Notes: generated by a model not told the origin, from the sequence alone. DNA of 64,000 nt from Larix kaempferi (GCA_027924585.1 BSBM01000386.1:2218001-2282000), one strand, 5' to 3'. Counted from the stretch's first letter, positions 34,601-47,251 are shown. Numbers and translations: made by a program.

Positions 34601-35697
34601 GAGGCTTCACCACTTCTTTTGATGGGATATTGATAATCATCCCCAAGTTTCACTTTATGGGGTGATTCATGTTCAGACAGATTTACAAAGGATTCTTTAA
34701 ACCCAGTCATGTATTTGGAAGCCCCACTGTCAATTAACCAATCATTACAACCATGGGAGATAGTACCTGTGAGAGCCGAGATTAGAACATACTCTTCTTC
34801 ACTTGATGAGTTATCATTACTATCATCACTTTCTGCCCTAGCCTTCTTCTTTGGAGGTTCATCATCTTTGGCAGCATGAGCATGGTACCTTCTTTTGTTA
34901 CCCTTCTTCTTCTTGCTGGAGTTGTTGTTGTTGTGTTTGTCCCTTTTGTTCTTGGGACATTCTGAAGCAAAGTGACCCTTCTCATTACAAGTGAAACACC
35001 TTAGATCTTTCTTGTCTTTGTTAAAATGATGAGAAGATTTCTTCTTGTGATGGGATGGCTCCCTCTTGAACTTGCCCTTATTAGTGTGAGCTGTGAGAGT
35101 TTGATCTTCATTTCCCATCTTCTCTTCTCTTTCCACAAGCCTTGCTTCTTCTTGAGAACATTCCTCCCATAATCTGTTGAAGGAGATTAAATTCTTTCTG
35201 GCACAGATCCCCTAGATAAAAGAGTCCCATGACCTAGGTAGGCCATTCAAAGTAGTCATAACAATTTCACCATTCTCCACCATTTCATCTACAGCTTCAA
35301 GTTGTTCCTTGATCTGAGAGACCTTGGAGAAATAGGATTGAATGGTTTCTCCATTCGAAATCTTGACCCCCTTCAATTGATTCCGCGGGGTCATCTTCCG
35401 ATTTATGTTCTTTCCTTCAAATAGCTTGGTCAAAGAGTCAAACATAGCCTTGGGTGTCTTTAGAGAAGACACATGGGGTATGAGATGGTCTTTGATAGAA
35501 TCAACAATGATTCTCTTTGCCTTGACCAAGTTCTTCTTATGCAATACCTTAGCCTCCTCATCCTCTAGGATAGGGATGTCTTCTTTTATATATGAGTCCA
35601 ACTCATTCTCTTCTAGGATTAACCCAATCCTATACTTCCAAGCTCGGAAGTTATCAGCCCCTTCAAGCTTATCCTCAAGCTTGGTGTGGTGAGACAT
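31660..35697 (-). pseudogene. Copia-1 gag-pol polyprotein
   Basis: One 1346-codon phase starts at ATG 35695-35697 and ends with TGA 31660-31662. Gag: WKYRIGLILEENELDSYIKE and IQSYFSKVSQIKEQLEAVDE; zinc knuckle CFTCNEKGHFASEC. Protease: WLIDSGASKYMTG. Gag-pre-integrase: LWNRILTHMHYKEL with CKGCAKGK; an Asn stands where the first His of the zinc-binding motif is usual. Integrase core: FIDDFSRKTWVYF, FRSDNGGEFTS, PQQNAAAERKNR. Reverse transcriptase: KWIYKIKHAA, MDVKTAFLNGVVEEEVYVEQ, and catalytic YVDDLFVTG. RNase H: SDWAGSAADRKSTSGC, EAEYVAACSASCEAVWLQKL, DNQSCVKLSENPVFHDRSKH. TAG stops at 35212, 34258, 33088, 32881 and 32143 (plus-strand first base) break it; at least four stand where family members have Gln. 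No frameshift is seen. Confidence 0.96.
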
Positions 35698-36260
35698 CTT
35701 AAAGAGTACTTCAAATGAAATAGAAAATATTTAGGTCTTACCACTTGAAATGCTAAAAACTAGATCTGGTCCCGGATTAGGGTTTGTCGAAAAAACCCTA
35801 AAAATTCAAAATGTTAATTTCAACTTTCTGAAAGGATAGAAAGATGCACCTTTATGAGCTGATCAGCCTAGTGTATTCAGAATTTGAGATCAGCAAAGCT
35901 TTACCCTTTCGATTTTCCTTTTTGTCCTCCCGGGTTCACTTGGGAGAGCCCTGAATTAGGGTTTGAATTTCCCGGAGATCTACCCAGCCAAAAATCTCGA
36001 TCCAAAGCTCTAAACTTCAATTTTTGCAAGGAGCTTCCAGCTATGGCTTCAGATTTCAGAAATTCCTATTTTTGTGGAAACCCTAATTTTTAGGGCCAAA
36101 TCTGAAAATGCTCAGAAAATTGAATTCTGATTGGACAGATATATTCTTCTTGATGAGTAGAGTCAATCTACTATACTGCTTTTCCAAAAACTGTGGAGAG
36201 AAACCCAATAAACAAGAAACTCAAGTTTTCGTCACTGCAAAATGTCTTCTTCTCAAGTTA

Positions 36261-36272
36261 GCTCTAATACCA
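36261..36272 (-). other. Copia-1 primer-binding site
   Basis: The minus strand reads TGGTATTAGAGC, one base from the usual initiator-methionine site, directly next to the LTR. Confidence 0.9.
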
Positions 36273-36868
36273 TGTTAAATTTTAAGCACTAATTCACAAT
36301 AATATTGGATCTTTACTGAGAGAATAACATATAAAATATATCAATGCATAACAATCACAATAAGCATCACAAGAATCAAAAGCATGAGAGACAAGAGACA
36401 TAGAGTTTCCGTGGGGAAAACCCTAAGGTGAAAAACCCCACAACTTCCTCAGAGATAGAGAGACCAATGGCTTAACCAAAGTACAACCAAAATACACTTG
36501 AGATAGTCTCCTAGAGCAAATGATCCTCCTCCTCACTAGTGCGCCACTTTCTGAGTGAGAGAAGTGTGTCTTTCCGAATGATCCAAATAGAGATCTCCCG
36601 ATCTCTATTTATACTTAACCTGTTTGCCCAGTGACCTTATGGGGGCGACCTGTCTATCTAGATACATCCACAATATAATATATATTTTAGGGCCGACCCC
36701 ACACATGGTGATCTAATAACCCATCGACAAGTACACACACTTGCGACACTTGTCAATCCACATGATGACACGTCCTTATAGAGGAATAACACATCTCTTA
36801 TAAGGGTACAATAAGTTTTTATGAAATACATAGATGAAATACATTCCAAAGTTACATATACATCAACA
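36273..36868 (-). repeat. Copia-1 5' LTR
   Basis: 596 bp. The minus-strand TATA-like TATAAATA at 36606-36613 is preserved and would start the genomic transcript. Confidence 0.95.
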
Positions 36869-39172
36869 AAAACAAAAGTGAGAGGACTAGTCAGAGAGAC
36901 GGTAGCATTTCCCAATGCCACTGAGCCAGGGGATGGATCCCTCAGCAAATAGTTGACCCTCACTGTTTTTATCCCTTGATGGTGGTAGCAGTACTTAATG
37001 ATGGTGGACTGAGTTGGTTTCCTTGATGGGTATTCCATGTGTCATAGGTATAGAGAAGTCCTTATGCGGTTGCAAGCCCCTGAACACCTAACGTTGGAGT
37101 ATTGGTCATGATGTGTGACCCCTAACTTAACTCGTTGGTTAAGTCAGTCTTGTGTGGGATCATATACTTATTGGAGGCTTTATACCCCTAGACCTCTATA
37201 ATATATATGAGAGAGTCATGTTCTCATCATGTTCTATCGACTTAGTCTTCCTCTTGTGTGTATGATTGGGGTTCGTTATTCTATAGCTCACTATCCTTCT
37301 GTAGTAGAGCAATTATACTGGGGTATTCTTTGATGTGTGATGCATGGTCTTCCACTAGGTATGGCTTCTCCTAGGGTTTATGGCAAGCTGAGACATTGTG
37401 AAGTCATGCATGACTCTTGATTTTGCGGATTCTATCACAGTGAAAGGTTGTAATTTGGGTTTTCTCCCCCATGAGGGATTCCCATGATACATGTTGTGTA
37501 GTTGTACATTTTCTATAAACATGTGATCCTATAATTTTCTTACTGTTTCTATAGCTACCATCATATCTAGGGATGAAGTTGGAACGTAAGCATGTTGTTT
37601 TGCATTAATATAGCTTTGAAAGAACCATCTATATTATAATGTTGTTTGTCATTATAGCTGAATACACATTCACAGGAGGGTGTGGACCACCCATCGCAGG
37701 GTTGTCATGAAACTGAGAGTGCATATGTGTTTTAATACTAGAAACAAAAGTGAGAGAACTAGTCAGAGAGACGGTAGCATTTTCCAACACCATTGAGCCA
37801 GGGGATGGATCCCTCAGCAAATAGTTGGCCCTCACCGTTTTTATCCCTTTATGGTGGTAGCAGTACTTAATGATGGTGGACTGATCTGGTTTCCTTGATG
37901 GGTGTTCCATGTGTCATAGGTATAGAGAAGTCCTTATGCAATTTTAATCCCCTAATCACCTAATGTTGGAGTATTGGTCATGATGTGTGACCCCTAACTT
38001 AACTCGTTGGTTAAGTCGGTCTTGTGTGGTATCATACACATATTGGAGGCTTTTCACCCCTAAGCCTCTATAAAATATATGAGAGAGTCATGTTCTCATC
38101 ATGTTCTATCAACTTGGTCTTCCTCTTGTGTGTATGATTGGGGTTCATTATTCTATAGCTCACTATCCTTCTGTAGCAGAGCAATTATACTTGGGTATTC
38201 TTTGATGTGTGACGCATGCTCTCCCACTAGGTATGCCTTCTCCTAGGGTTTATGGCAAGCTAAGACATTGTGAAGTCATGCATGACTCTTGATTTTGCAG
38301 ATTCTATCACAGTGAAAGGTTGTAATTTGGGTTTTCTCCCCCATGAGGGCTTCCCATGATACATGTTGTGTAGTTGTGCATTTTCTATAAACATGTGATC
38401 CTATAATATGCTTACTGTTTCTATAGCTACCATCAAATCTAGGGATGAAGTCGGAACGTGAGCATGTTGTTTTGCATTAATATAGCTTTGAATAACCACC
38501 TATATTATAATGTTGTTTGTCATTATAGACGAATACACATTCACAGGAGGGTGTGGACCACCCATCGCAGGGTTGTCATGAAACTGAGAGTGCATATGCG
38601 TTTTAATACTAGAAACAAAAGTGAGAGGATTAGTCAGAGAGACGGTAGCATTTTCCAACGCCACTGAGCCAGGGGATGGATCCCTCAGCAAATAGTTGGC
38701 CCTCACCGTTTTTATCCCTTGATGGTGGTAGCAGTACTTAATGATGGTGGACTAAGTTGGTTTCCTTGATGGGTGTTCCATGTGGCATAGGTATAGAGAA
38801 GTCCTTATGCGGTTTCAATCCCCTGATCACCTAACGTTGAAGTATTGGTCATGATGTGTGACCCCTAACTTAAATCATTGGTTAAGTCAGTCTTGTGTGG
38901 AATCATATACTTATTGGAGGATTTATACCCCTAGACCTCTATAAAATATATGAGTCAGTCATGTTCTCATCATGTTCTATCAACTTGGTCTTCCTCTTGT
39001 GTGTATGATTGGGGTTCGTTATTCTATAGCTCACTATCCTTCTGTAGTAGAGCAATTATACTCGGGTATTCTTTGATGTGTGACGCATGGTCTCCCACTA
39101 GGTATGCCTTCGCCTAGGGTTTATGGCAAGCTGAGACATTGTGAGGTCATGCATGACTCTTGATTTTGCGGA
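36869..39172. repeat. Tandem array, 871-bp unit, about 2.6 copies
   Basis: The anchor AACAAAAGTG recurs at 36871, 37743 and 38614, giving spacings of 872 and 871 bp. The third copy ends at about 39172, 557 bp into the unit. Copy 1 begins at the Copia-1 LTR border, so the copia probably entered the array or recombined into it. Each unit holds a minus-strand frame of up to 93 codons (37629-37910 is the complete one; LLRDPSPGS, NATVSLT and HPPVNVYS recur). Copy 3 has TAG where copies 1 and 2 have CAG. I do not recognise the unit; it could be a local satellite or part of a larger duplicated element. Confidence 0.93.
37629..37910 (-). CDS. Doubtful frame within the 871-bp unit
   Basis: A 93-codon minus-strand frame in unit 2. 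It is partly present in unit 1 (36658-37038, where its end runs into the Copia-1 LTR) and unit 3 (38500-38706, shortened by a TAG). The product has no recognised domain. Recurrence follows from the repeat itself, so it is weak evidence for a gene. Confidence 0.12.
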   Translation of the reverse strand: MEHPSRKPDQSTIIKYCYHHKGIKTVRANYLLRDPSPGSMVLENATVSLTSSLTFVSSIKTHMHSQFHDNPAMGGPHPPVNVYSAIMTNNIII

Positions 39173-42100
39173 TAATAATATTTAAATAATAAACTGCAAT
39201 AATGGTAACACTTTGTCACTTTGTATATCGTAAATTAAATTACATCAAGAAACGATGCCTGCATTTTCTAAGATTCGAAAGGTTAAATTTTATACCATTT
39301 GTAAAGATTAAAAAGATTCAATTTTATACCATTTTCAAAGACTAAAAAATTCAATTTTTGTAATTTTGGTGCAGATGAAATTAGGGTGGGAATGATTTGC
39401 TCTGGCTTAAACCACGCGCATGGAGAGATAGACAAAAAATCACAATGAAATGTTGTTGGGTTGAACCGCGAATGGAGAGATAGACATAGGTGCCGATTGG
39501 AAGGAAAGGGAGTGAGACGAACTACGTAAATCAAGTTCCGACACTATCCATGTAGCTCTTCTTTTTATTTTTGATGTAGGAACCACCTACAATTTCAACA
39601 AAAAACACTTCCCCAAAATCTTGAACTCTTACCTTGAGTATAAATTCAATTTCTTTGTTCATAAATGGTGTTTTCCCTTTAATAATATGATTACAATTGG
39701 GCCATGATCTACTGTTGCTCGTACTCAAATGGAATCTAAAATGGAGTTCAATTCCCAAACAGAGTATACTTGGGTATTCAAATTTGTGCACAATGACAAT
39801 TTGCCACGATTTTTCCGCCAGACCAGCGTTCGTTTCTTCAGTGTTTGTTTCAACATTTGAGAAACTTAGTTTTTCATGAACAAGTGGAAAAAAATAACTA
39901 CTACCCTTCAACACACTTCCAAATATTCAAACCCTAACCCTGAAATATGGAACCTGGCTATCAATTCCGTAACTCGATCTCTGTATAAAAATGTTAAACA
40001 AATGCTAAAATATCGAATATTTTACCTTCAACGATAGTAGATTCTCACCCAACACATTTATTTATTCTAATAAATTTTTGTTAGGGTTAGGGTTTTATGC
40101 AGAATGTCCTTTAAACAATCTAATTGAAGTAACTTGATGTTCCAATTTCAATCGCTTCACTTCCTTCTGATTTGCATAACCTGAGATCTCATAACATAAG
40201 GACACTCGAGTGATAAAAAATCACATCGAGTCAGTTTTCAGAAGGGTCTTTCCATTCCAAATACTTCACAGAAATCGCATATTCCTGTAGTTGCTTACTG
40301 TCAGGAAGTCAGCCAATTAACAAAGCCTATGTACTCATTTTTCGTTGCAGGAATTACATACAAATTCCGGAGTAAATGACTTTATGTTTTCAGCAGGACG
40401 CCATTCACATTCAACAGAGACAATTAACTTCATAAAAAAAACATAGAAAGAGATATTCACAAGTCCATATGCATATAAAATGCTTTCATTAATCAAATTC
40501 AATTACTCAGAATTTCGTGACCTGATTACACAATATGGGAGTATTCTACCCTAGTCCTCTCCTCTCTATTTTCCTATCTTCTCTGCCTCTACCTCACCTC
40601 CGCTCTACCTCTGTTGTGGCCCGTAGGCTTACGATCATATATATGAAGAATCAATTTAACGGTTTAACCCTAACAACCTTTCTATATTTCTGTAAATGCC
40701 TCCCTAAATAGGAGTTCGGCTCTATCCTAAAGGATGATGCATCATTGACACCTCATCACACTTGGAAACTTCTAGTTTAACCTTGCTAACTATTGAACAT
40801 TTACAAGATTTTTACATTGAACCCCTCCTTGTTTTAAGGAAAAGAGTCAAGACCTCATGGCCTGTCAAAAACGTTTAATGTGATTTTGTTTGAGGCCTGA
40901 TCTGCTGAGTCGTGGCCTGAGGAGAGACGGTTGAGGTCTGATCTTCCTTACCGTCATCTGCTGGGGTTACTCTGTGTCTTGATTGATGAGGTCGCAGCTT
41001 CTGGTGTCTTGGTTTGATTGTGCCGTGGACTTCTGTTGTATGCAGCAACGTATATCAGGGTTTGTTATATCAGGCACAAGAATTGTGAAATGATATTTTT
41101 CCATTTCTCTTGCAAGTTAAAAAAGTCAAAAAGAGTAACAAGAATGGAGCACTAATATATCAAAATGGAGGAGAGAACTAATATGATAAGTAGACCTATT
41201 TCCTTTAGGCTCGGGGAGGATCTCTCAAGATTCAAAGAATCGACAGATCCTCTAATCTAAGCACAAAAAGTGATTCATTTGCTATGTGACACAATTCCAA
41301 ATAAGACCCATGTGTCCGATTTCCATTTCTGCATATGTAAGTATAAAAAACAACTCAACTTACAGGCTTAGTTCAAGCCTGTAGATATACGTTATTAAAC
41401 AGTTTTAAGGATGAAAATCAATTTATTTTAACATAATAGTGACAATTACAATTACAAGAACTTTACAAAAACTTTAGGAGTTAGTTCCATAAATGTATTA
41501 GGTTTTTTATTTAGCTACAAGTTATTTATCCAAGTATATCTTGTATGCCTACGAGCATTAGAGGTTAGAGAGAGAGGCTTGAAAAATGATGGTTAGGAGG
41601 GTTAGCTATACAATATAAGAATCAAGGCAAGAAAAACAGAGGATAGGTCAGAGTTTGTTTATTAGCCTACAAATTTCCAAGTAATAAATGGAAAAGGATT
41701 ATTTGCCATGATGCTGTGTGTTGATTTCATATATGTTTGTGTGATTGATGAACTCTGGTGAATATACAAGCTAACCAGGAAATGAATTAGTTAATTGTGT
41801 TACTCTCTGTTGGGATACATTTTAATTTTAAGGTTGAATTAAGATCTAAGGTTGAGTGTTGACTACATTGGAATTACGCTCAATATGAAGAGGAGTGATG
41901 TTGAACACTCTACATTGAAGGGCTTCCTGGAATGAATTAGTTTTGAGTCTGGGTAGAATCTTTATGGGTTCTACTTTCTTAGAAGTTAGATGCCATATTG
42001 GTTCGAATTTCAATGGTTATACAAATTGACATCTAAAGAGACAATTACAATAATGCATTAAGCCACAGAGATTATTTCCAGAAGATCTAAGTCAAATATT

Positions 42101-42287
42101 TGAACTGTTTAGGGAGTTTTTTTATATCAGAATACCTCTTACTAAGAAATGTGGGTTTATGCAGTTGTTTGACCGCAAGTTGTTAGTGCAAAGTTGTGTG
42201 TTTTCAATATATATGAGGTTTAATATCAACTAACGTTTTTAGTTCATTATAGACATAATTTCAAAGGAGCTTGGAGCATATTATCAA
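39173..42287. other. Region before TNP2, mostly unassigned
   Basis: 3.1 kb. A minus-strand frame of 127 codons (39531-39914) resembles nothing I know. No CACTA-type left terminus (CACTACAAGAAAA) is visible. About 41285-41405 is a diverged third copy of a segment also found at 47640-47725 and 50128-50250, which ties this part to the CACTA element. The rest is AT-rich and without recognised content. Confidence 0.5.
41285..41405 (+). repeat. Third copy of the GACATGATTCC segment
   Basis: Reads TGACACAATTCC, then ATTTCCATTTCTGCAT, GTAAGTATAAAAAACAACTC and CCTGTAGATATACGTTATT. The same order occurs at 50128-50250 and, without the last part, at 47645-47725. A GTAAGT inside suggests an exon edge of a captured gene. 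Confidence 0.75.
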
Positions 42288-45200
42288 ATGGACAAAAGAA
42301 ACTGGATGAACTTGAAAAATAGGTATAGTTTCTATATTTGGTTATTCATGGTGATATACCAAAAAAATGTACCAGTGCTAACTTGTTCTCAATTAAATTT
42401 ATGTGACTTAATGGAAATTGGTTATGTGTAGGACACTACAAGTATATAGAGATGGGGTTGAGGAATTCTTAAAGTTTGCCGAGGCGCATTCAAGGAATAA
42501 GATGTCCATAAAATGTCCATGTAATAAATGTGGCATAGTCAAAGTACAAACATTTGATAAAATACGCAAGCACTTGATTTGTGATGGAATAATAGAACAA
42601 TATAAAATTTGGTCTTTTCATGGAGAGAGCATTCACAGTCAGGTATCTTGAAATAAATGAATTGATCTAGTTTCAAACTTACTTGTATTACAATAAAGAT
42701 ATAAATTATATTTATATGTTCTTAATTATGTTTTCCTCTCACCTTTGGATTCCATCCGTTATTGATGAGGCTAGGCAATGCTCTGAAAATGAGCCACATG
42801 AAGTTATAGATCATATATCATCTCAACTGGTAAGCTAATTTGCATTGGTAAAGGCCCCTATTTGACCAATATCTATTCATTCTAATTTTCATAAAAACCA
42901 TAAAATCATTGACATGAATTTTAATTTTCTTATTAATAGGGTTATGGACATGTAGAATGCCATTATGATAATTAGGTTGATGAGCCTGGAACATCGTTTC
43001 AGAATGGTAATGATCCACTCGAAAAGGATGATGATACAACCATTGTTGGTGATCAAGTGCTTCATATGGTGAATGATGCTTATCCATGTCTTGATCAAAA
43101 CCTAAACGAAGGTTGTGATAATGTGGGTTTGGCATCAACAAATGTACTAAATGAAGTTAATGAATATAGGAAGTTAATCGAAGATGCAAAGATGCCATTG
43201 TACCCTGGTTGTGTTGATTTCACAAAACTATCAACAACCATGGAATATTACAATCTCAAAGTGAATAGTGGATGGTCTGATAGAAGTTTTGGCCAAATGT
43301 TAAAATTGCATAAAAATACACTTCCTAGAGATAACACACTTCCAGATTCTGCATATGCTGCAAAAAAGTTGATAAAATCATTGGGATTAAACTATGATAT
43401 GATACATGCATGTCCCAATGATTTCATTTTATATCAAGGAAGTAACGAAAGTAAAGATGAATGCCCAACATGTGGAAAATCTCGATGGAAGGTGGATGCT
43501 CAATCTCAAAAGGTGCGTCAAGGTGTTCCTGCAAAGGTGTTAAGATATTTCCCCATAGCACCGAGGCTAAGGAGAATGTATAGGTATGATTTTCAACACC
43601 ATAATTGTATTCAAGTTTTCACCTTCTTGTATTATCTTTTCCATTTTTCATAGTGCTATTATATGATAATATTATATATAAATGAAAGATTTTCTTTGTT
43701 GTTCTAGCTCTGCGGACATGTCACGAAAAATGAGGTGGCATCATGAGAATGCAAGCAATGATGGTCATATGCGCCACCCTCTTGATAGCCCAGCCTGGAA
43801 AACTATTGATGAAAGATGGCCTGGTTTTTTAGGCGAACCCCACAATGTACGACTTGCAATGGCAACAGATGGATTTAATCCATTTGGAGACTTGAGCAGT
43901 ACATACAGTGTTTGGCCTGTAGTGTTGGTTACATACAACCTCCCACCATGGTTGTGCACAAAAAGGAATTTTTGTATGTTAACATTGTTAATACCTAGTC
44001 CCAAGAAACCAAGTAATGACATTGATGTGTATTTGGAACCCTTGGTAGATGAACTAAAGGAATTATGGGACCAAGGAGTATGGACATATGATGCTTACAA
44101 TAACACATGCTTTAACATGAAGGCGATTCTTATGTGGGTGATTCATGACTTTCCAACTTATGGGAATATGGCTGGTTGCACAACAAAAAGCTATAATGCA
44201 TGCCCCATATGTGGAAAGAACACAGAATCAGAGTACCTCAATTGTAGCAAGAAATGTGTGTACATGGGACATAGGAGATTTCTTCCCCAAAATCATAAGT
44301 TTCGCTCACAGAAGGGAACATTTAATGGGAAGGAGGAGCTTCGTTATGCCCCTCCAGTTGTAAGAGTGTCAGATATTTTTAAGGAAACAAGGGGAAACGA
44401 AATAGTTTGGGGGAAGAGTGAATCAAAGAAAAGGAAAATAAATTAGGAAAAAGGTGAAAAAACTAATGTATTGGTGTGGAAGAAACAATCAATCCTATTC
44501 AATCTGCTATATTGGGAGGTATGTAGAGACATCAACCATTCCTAATTATTATACATTGCATGCTTATATGATGTCATTGTGCTTAGATGTCTTCATTGAA
44601 TTCATTGTTTATGATTTCCTCCATATTAAATAATTTTCCAATATTCTCAATGTGTTGGAATGCAGAAACACCTACAACATCACAATTTAGATGTAATGCA
44701 TGTGGAGAAGAATGTGTGTGAAATCATTTTTGGAACTCTTTTGGATATAAAAGGGAATTCCAAAGATGGAAATAAATCATGAGATGACTTGCAAAAAATG
44801 GGTTTGAGAAAATTACTATGGCCAGAAGTTAAAGGAAAAAAAATATTCCTTCCACCTGCACCGCATACTCTTTCAAAGAAAGAGAAAGAGACCCTATGTC
44901 ACGTTCTTTTCACATTAAAAGTGCCAAATGGTTATAGCTCTAATCCAAAAAATCATATATCTATGGAAGAGCTTAAGTTCCGTGGAATGAAAGCACATGA
45001 TTGCCATGTTCTAATGCAACAACTTCTCCCAGTAGCTCTACGCCATGTGCTACCAATTGCTATTCGAAAGACGATTTGTAAGCTTTGTTACTTTTATAGG
45101 AAAATTTGTGCAAAATCAGTTTCAATAAAGAGCCTTGACAAGTTGGAAAATGATATCATGGAGACAATGTGCTTGCTTGAAAAGTACTTCCCTCCTTCAT

Positions 45201-46732
45201 TTTTCGATATAATGATGCATTTGATACGTGAGCTTCGATATTGTGGCTCGGTTTCATATAGATGGATGTACCCCTTTGAGAGGTACATGGAACTTTACTT
45301 GCTATCAAGAACCACAAGAAGAATAATTTATTCAAAGCTTTTGTCATTACTTAAAAAATATGCTCTTTTTGTAGGTGTATGAAAGTATACAAGAGTTATG
45401 TTAAGAACAAAAATAGGGCTGAAGGATGCATCGTTGAAAGCTACAATGTGGAGGAATCAATAAAGTTTTGTGGAGGATACTTGAAAGGTATGGAACCTAT
45501 TGGAACCACACATGGTCGAAATGAAGTGTGGGATGATGAAGTTGAAGAAGTAATTCTTGATGGAAAGTCGTTATTTGCTTCAATTCCATCAGAAATGGAT
45601 AACATTAGTTGGGACCAAGCCCATAGGTGGGTTCTATTTCACACAAATGAAGTTGATCCATGGATAGAGTAAGTAACATGTTTCACCTTCAAATTTTTGT
45701 TTGTTTGTGGTTTAACAAAACACAGATCCATGGATAGAATAATGTATTTGACATTTCAAATTATTTTTATTCATATTTTATCAAAACACATTAACAACCA
45801 ATTTTACTGTCCATAATTGTCAAATTAGGATGCACAAAATGGAGATTCTCAACTCATTTACCCAAACCAAAAAAAATGAAGCTCTATTGCAGAGACTCCA
45901 CACCCAACAATTTTCTAGTTGGCTAAAAAAACAGGTCACTTTATATTATTTATATTATAAGTACTTACAAATCATTACATGTTGAATATTGTCATGTACA
46001 AATTTAAATATTTTATCATAGGTTGGATGTCTGTGTTCTAACTACATTAAAAAAACTGAAAATATTTAGGTGGAAGGAGACGGAAATGTGTCTGATACAC
46101 TTAAATGGCTAGCGCGGGGCCCAAGAAAATTTGTGAATAAGTACAAGGGATACCTAACCAATGGTTATAGATACCATACAAAAAGAATGGATAATGAGAG
46201 AACTACACAAAATAGTGGTGTGTGTTTGGAATCCGAAACAATGATGAGGTCAAGTTCCAAAGATCCAAACCCTGTACTTCAGAAAACAACATTTTATGGA
46301 GTAATAGAAGAAATAATTACGTTGGAGTATTTTTGTATGGAGTACACGTTGTTCAAATGTAATTGGGTCGATGTATACAATAAGAGAGGGATTAAAACTG
46401 ATGATTTGGGTTTTACAATGGTGAATATGAAGAAATGCTTAAGTCAGAATCATTGGCAAGATGATCCATTTATTCTGGCATCGCAAGCTAAACAGGTATT
46501 CTATGTACAAGATCCAGTTGAGACTGACTGGTATGTAGTGTTAACATGTCCTCCAAAAGGATTGAGAAATAGTACATCATATGAACCCGAGTATGCAGAT
46601 TTGTCAAGGGTTACAGACTTTCAAGAAGCAAAATGTGTAAATGAAGAAGATATAGTAGATGTCGATGTTGACGTGAACATGGATTATGTCCGATCAGATT
46701 GTGAAGGAATATGGTTGAATATTAAACAATAA
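42288..46732 (+). pseudogene. TNP2: CACTA transposase of the TNP2 family, multi-exon
   Basis: The transposase cuts and rejoins element ends. Exons I can place by GT...AG sites: 42288-42322 (MDKRNWMNLKNR), 42432-42642 (the zinc-bearing Transpos_assoc domain, CPCNKCG, HLICDGI), 42940-43583, 43708-44518, 44666-45282, 45375-45668, 45829-45934 and 46070-46732. An exon probably lies near 42735-42830. The core Tnp2 domain spans the third to fourth of these (HPLDSPAWKTIDERWPGFLG, LAMATDGFNPFGDLSSTYSV, VLVTYNLPPWLC). DUF4218 follows (YRWMYPFERC across an intron, KNRAEGCIVESYN) and DUF4216 is last (FYGVIEEIITLEYFCMEYTL, WVDVYNKRGIKTDDLGFTMV). In-phase stops at 42973 (TAG), 44444 (TAG) and 44780 (TGA) disable it. 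Splicing rescues every other apparent frame break. Confidence 0.93.
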
Positions 46733-47251
46733 AACATATTGATTATGCTATATTCACCTTTACATGGTTTATACATTTGCAGACTTTGCATATTGGGTCA
46801 CTAATGGTTTGGATTTACATTGAATGAATGATGTTCTTGATAAATGCTAGTTTTGATCTTTTGTCTTGGACTGAATTAAGATGTTCTTGGACTATCCAGT
46901 GGATTATTTACAGCTCATCCTTTATGTTTGATTATGCTCTTAGAAATTAACTGGACTGCTATGTGGTTTTAATTGCTTCATATTGACTTTCTAGATGTGT
47001 TAACTTGGGTATGGAATTATATCATTTTATAGTGGTGTATTTTTTGCTGTGTTTTGCATTTTTTTTTTAAATCATTAACTTGGAGTTATTCCACAATATA
47101 TTTCTTTAAGGAAAAAATTAGTGTTGTTCTGTGTTGGTTTTGCATGCTTAGAATTGTATAAACAGTCTTTAAACATATGGGGCACAATATGCTAGCTGAC
47201 CTGTTCTCTTGATGATGGTAAGTAACAACAATCCTTTGTGGATTTCTACTG
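46733..47251. other. Sequence between TNP2 and the captured fragments
   Basis: About 520 bp, AT-rich, without a recognised gene. It would hold the 3' untranslated region and terminator of TNP2. Confidence 0.5.

Larger units (their letters stand above)
29820..36868 (-). mobile_element. Copia-1: complete Ty1/copia LTR retrotransposon
   Basis: A 7.05-kb minus-strand element. LTRs of 605 and 596 bp read TGTTGATG...TTAACA on the coding strand. It has a primer-binding site matching initiator methionine tRNA, a single gag-pol frame of 1346 codons, a repeat-rich 1.2-kb 3' region and a polypurine tract. Integrase precedes reverse transcriptase, so it is Ty1/copia. The flanks do not give a matching 5-bp target duplication (TGCAT on the left, AAAAC on the right), so one end may have been altered by recombination. 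The frame carries five TAG stops and no frameshift. Confidence 0.95.

Noticed and set aside
36869-39172. A CRISPR-like or regularly spaced repeat array
   Set aside because: Units are 871 bp with no short repeat-spacer structure, and the DNA is plant nuclear.
39920-40100. AACCCTAACCCT and GTTAGGGTTAGGG, telomere-like words
   Set aside because: Only two units each and of the form TTAGGG, not runs of the plant repeat TTTAGGG; likely chance.
42418-42651. CACTACAAG at 42434 as a CACTA left terminus
   Set aside because: It lies inside a TNP2 exon and is not followed by AAAA or subterminal repeats.
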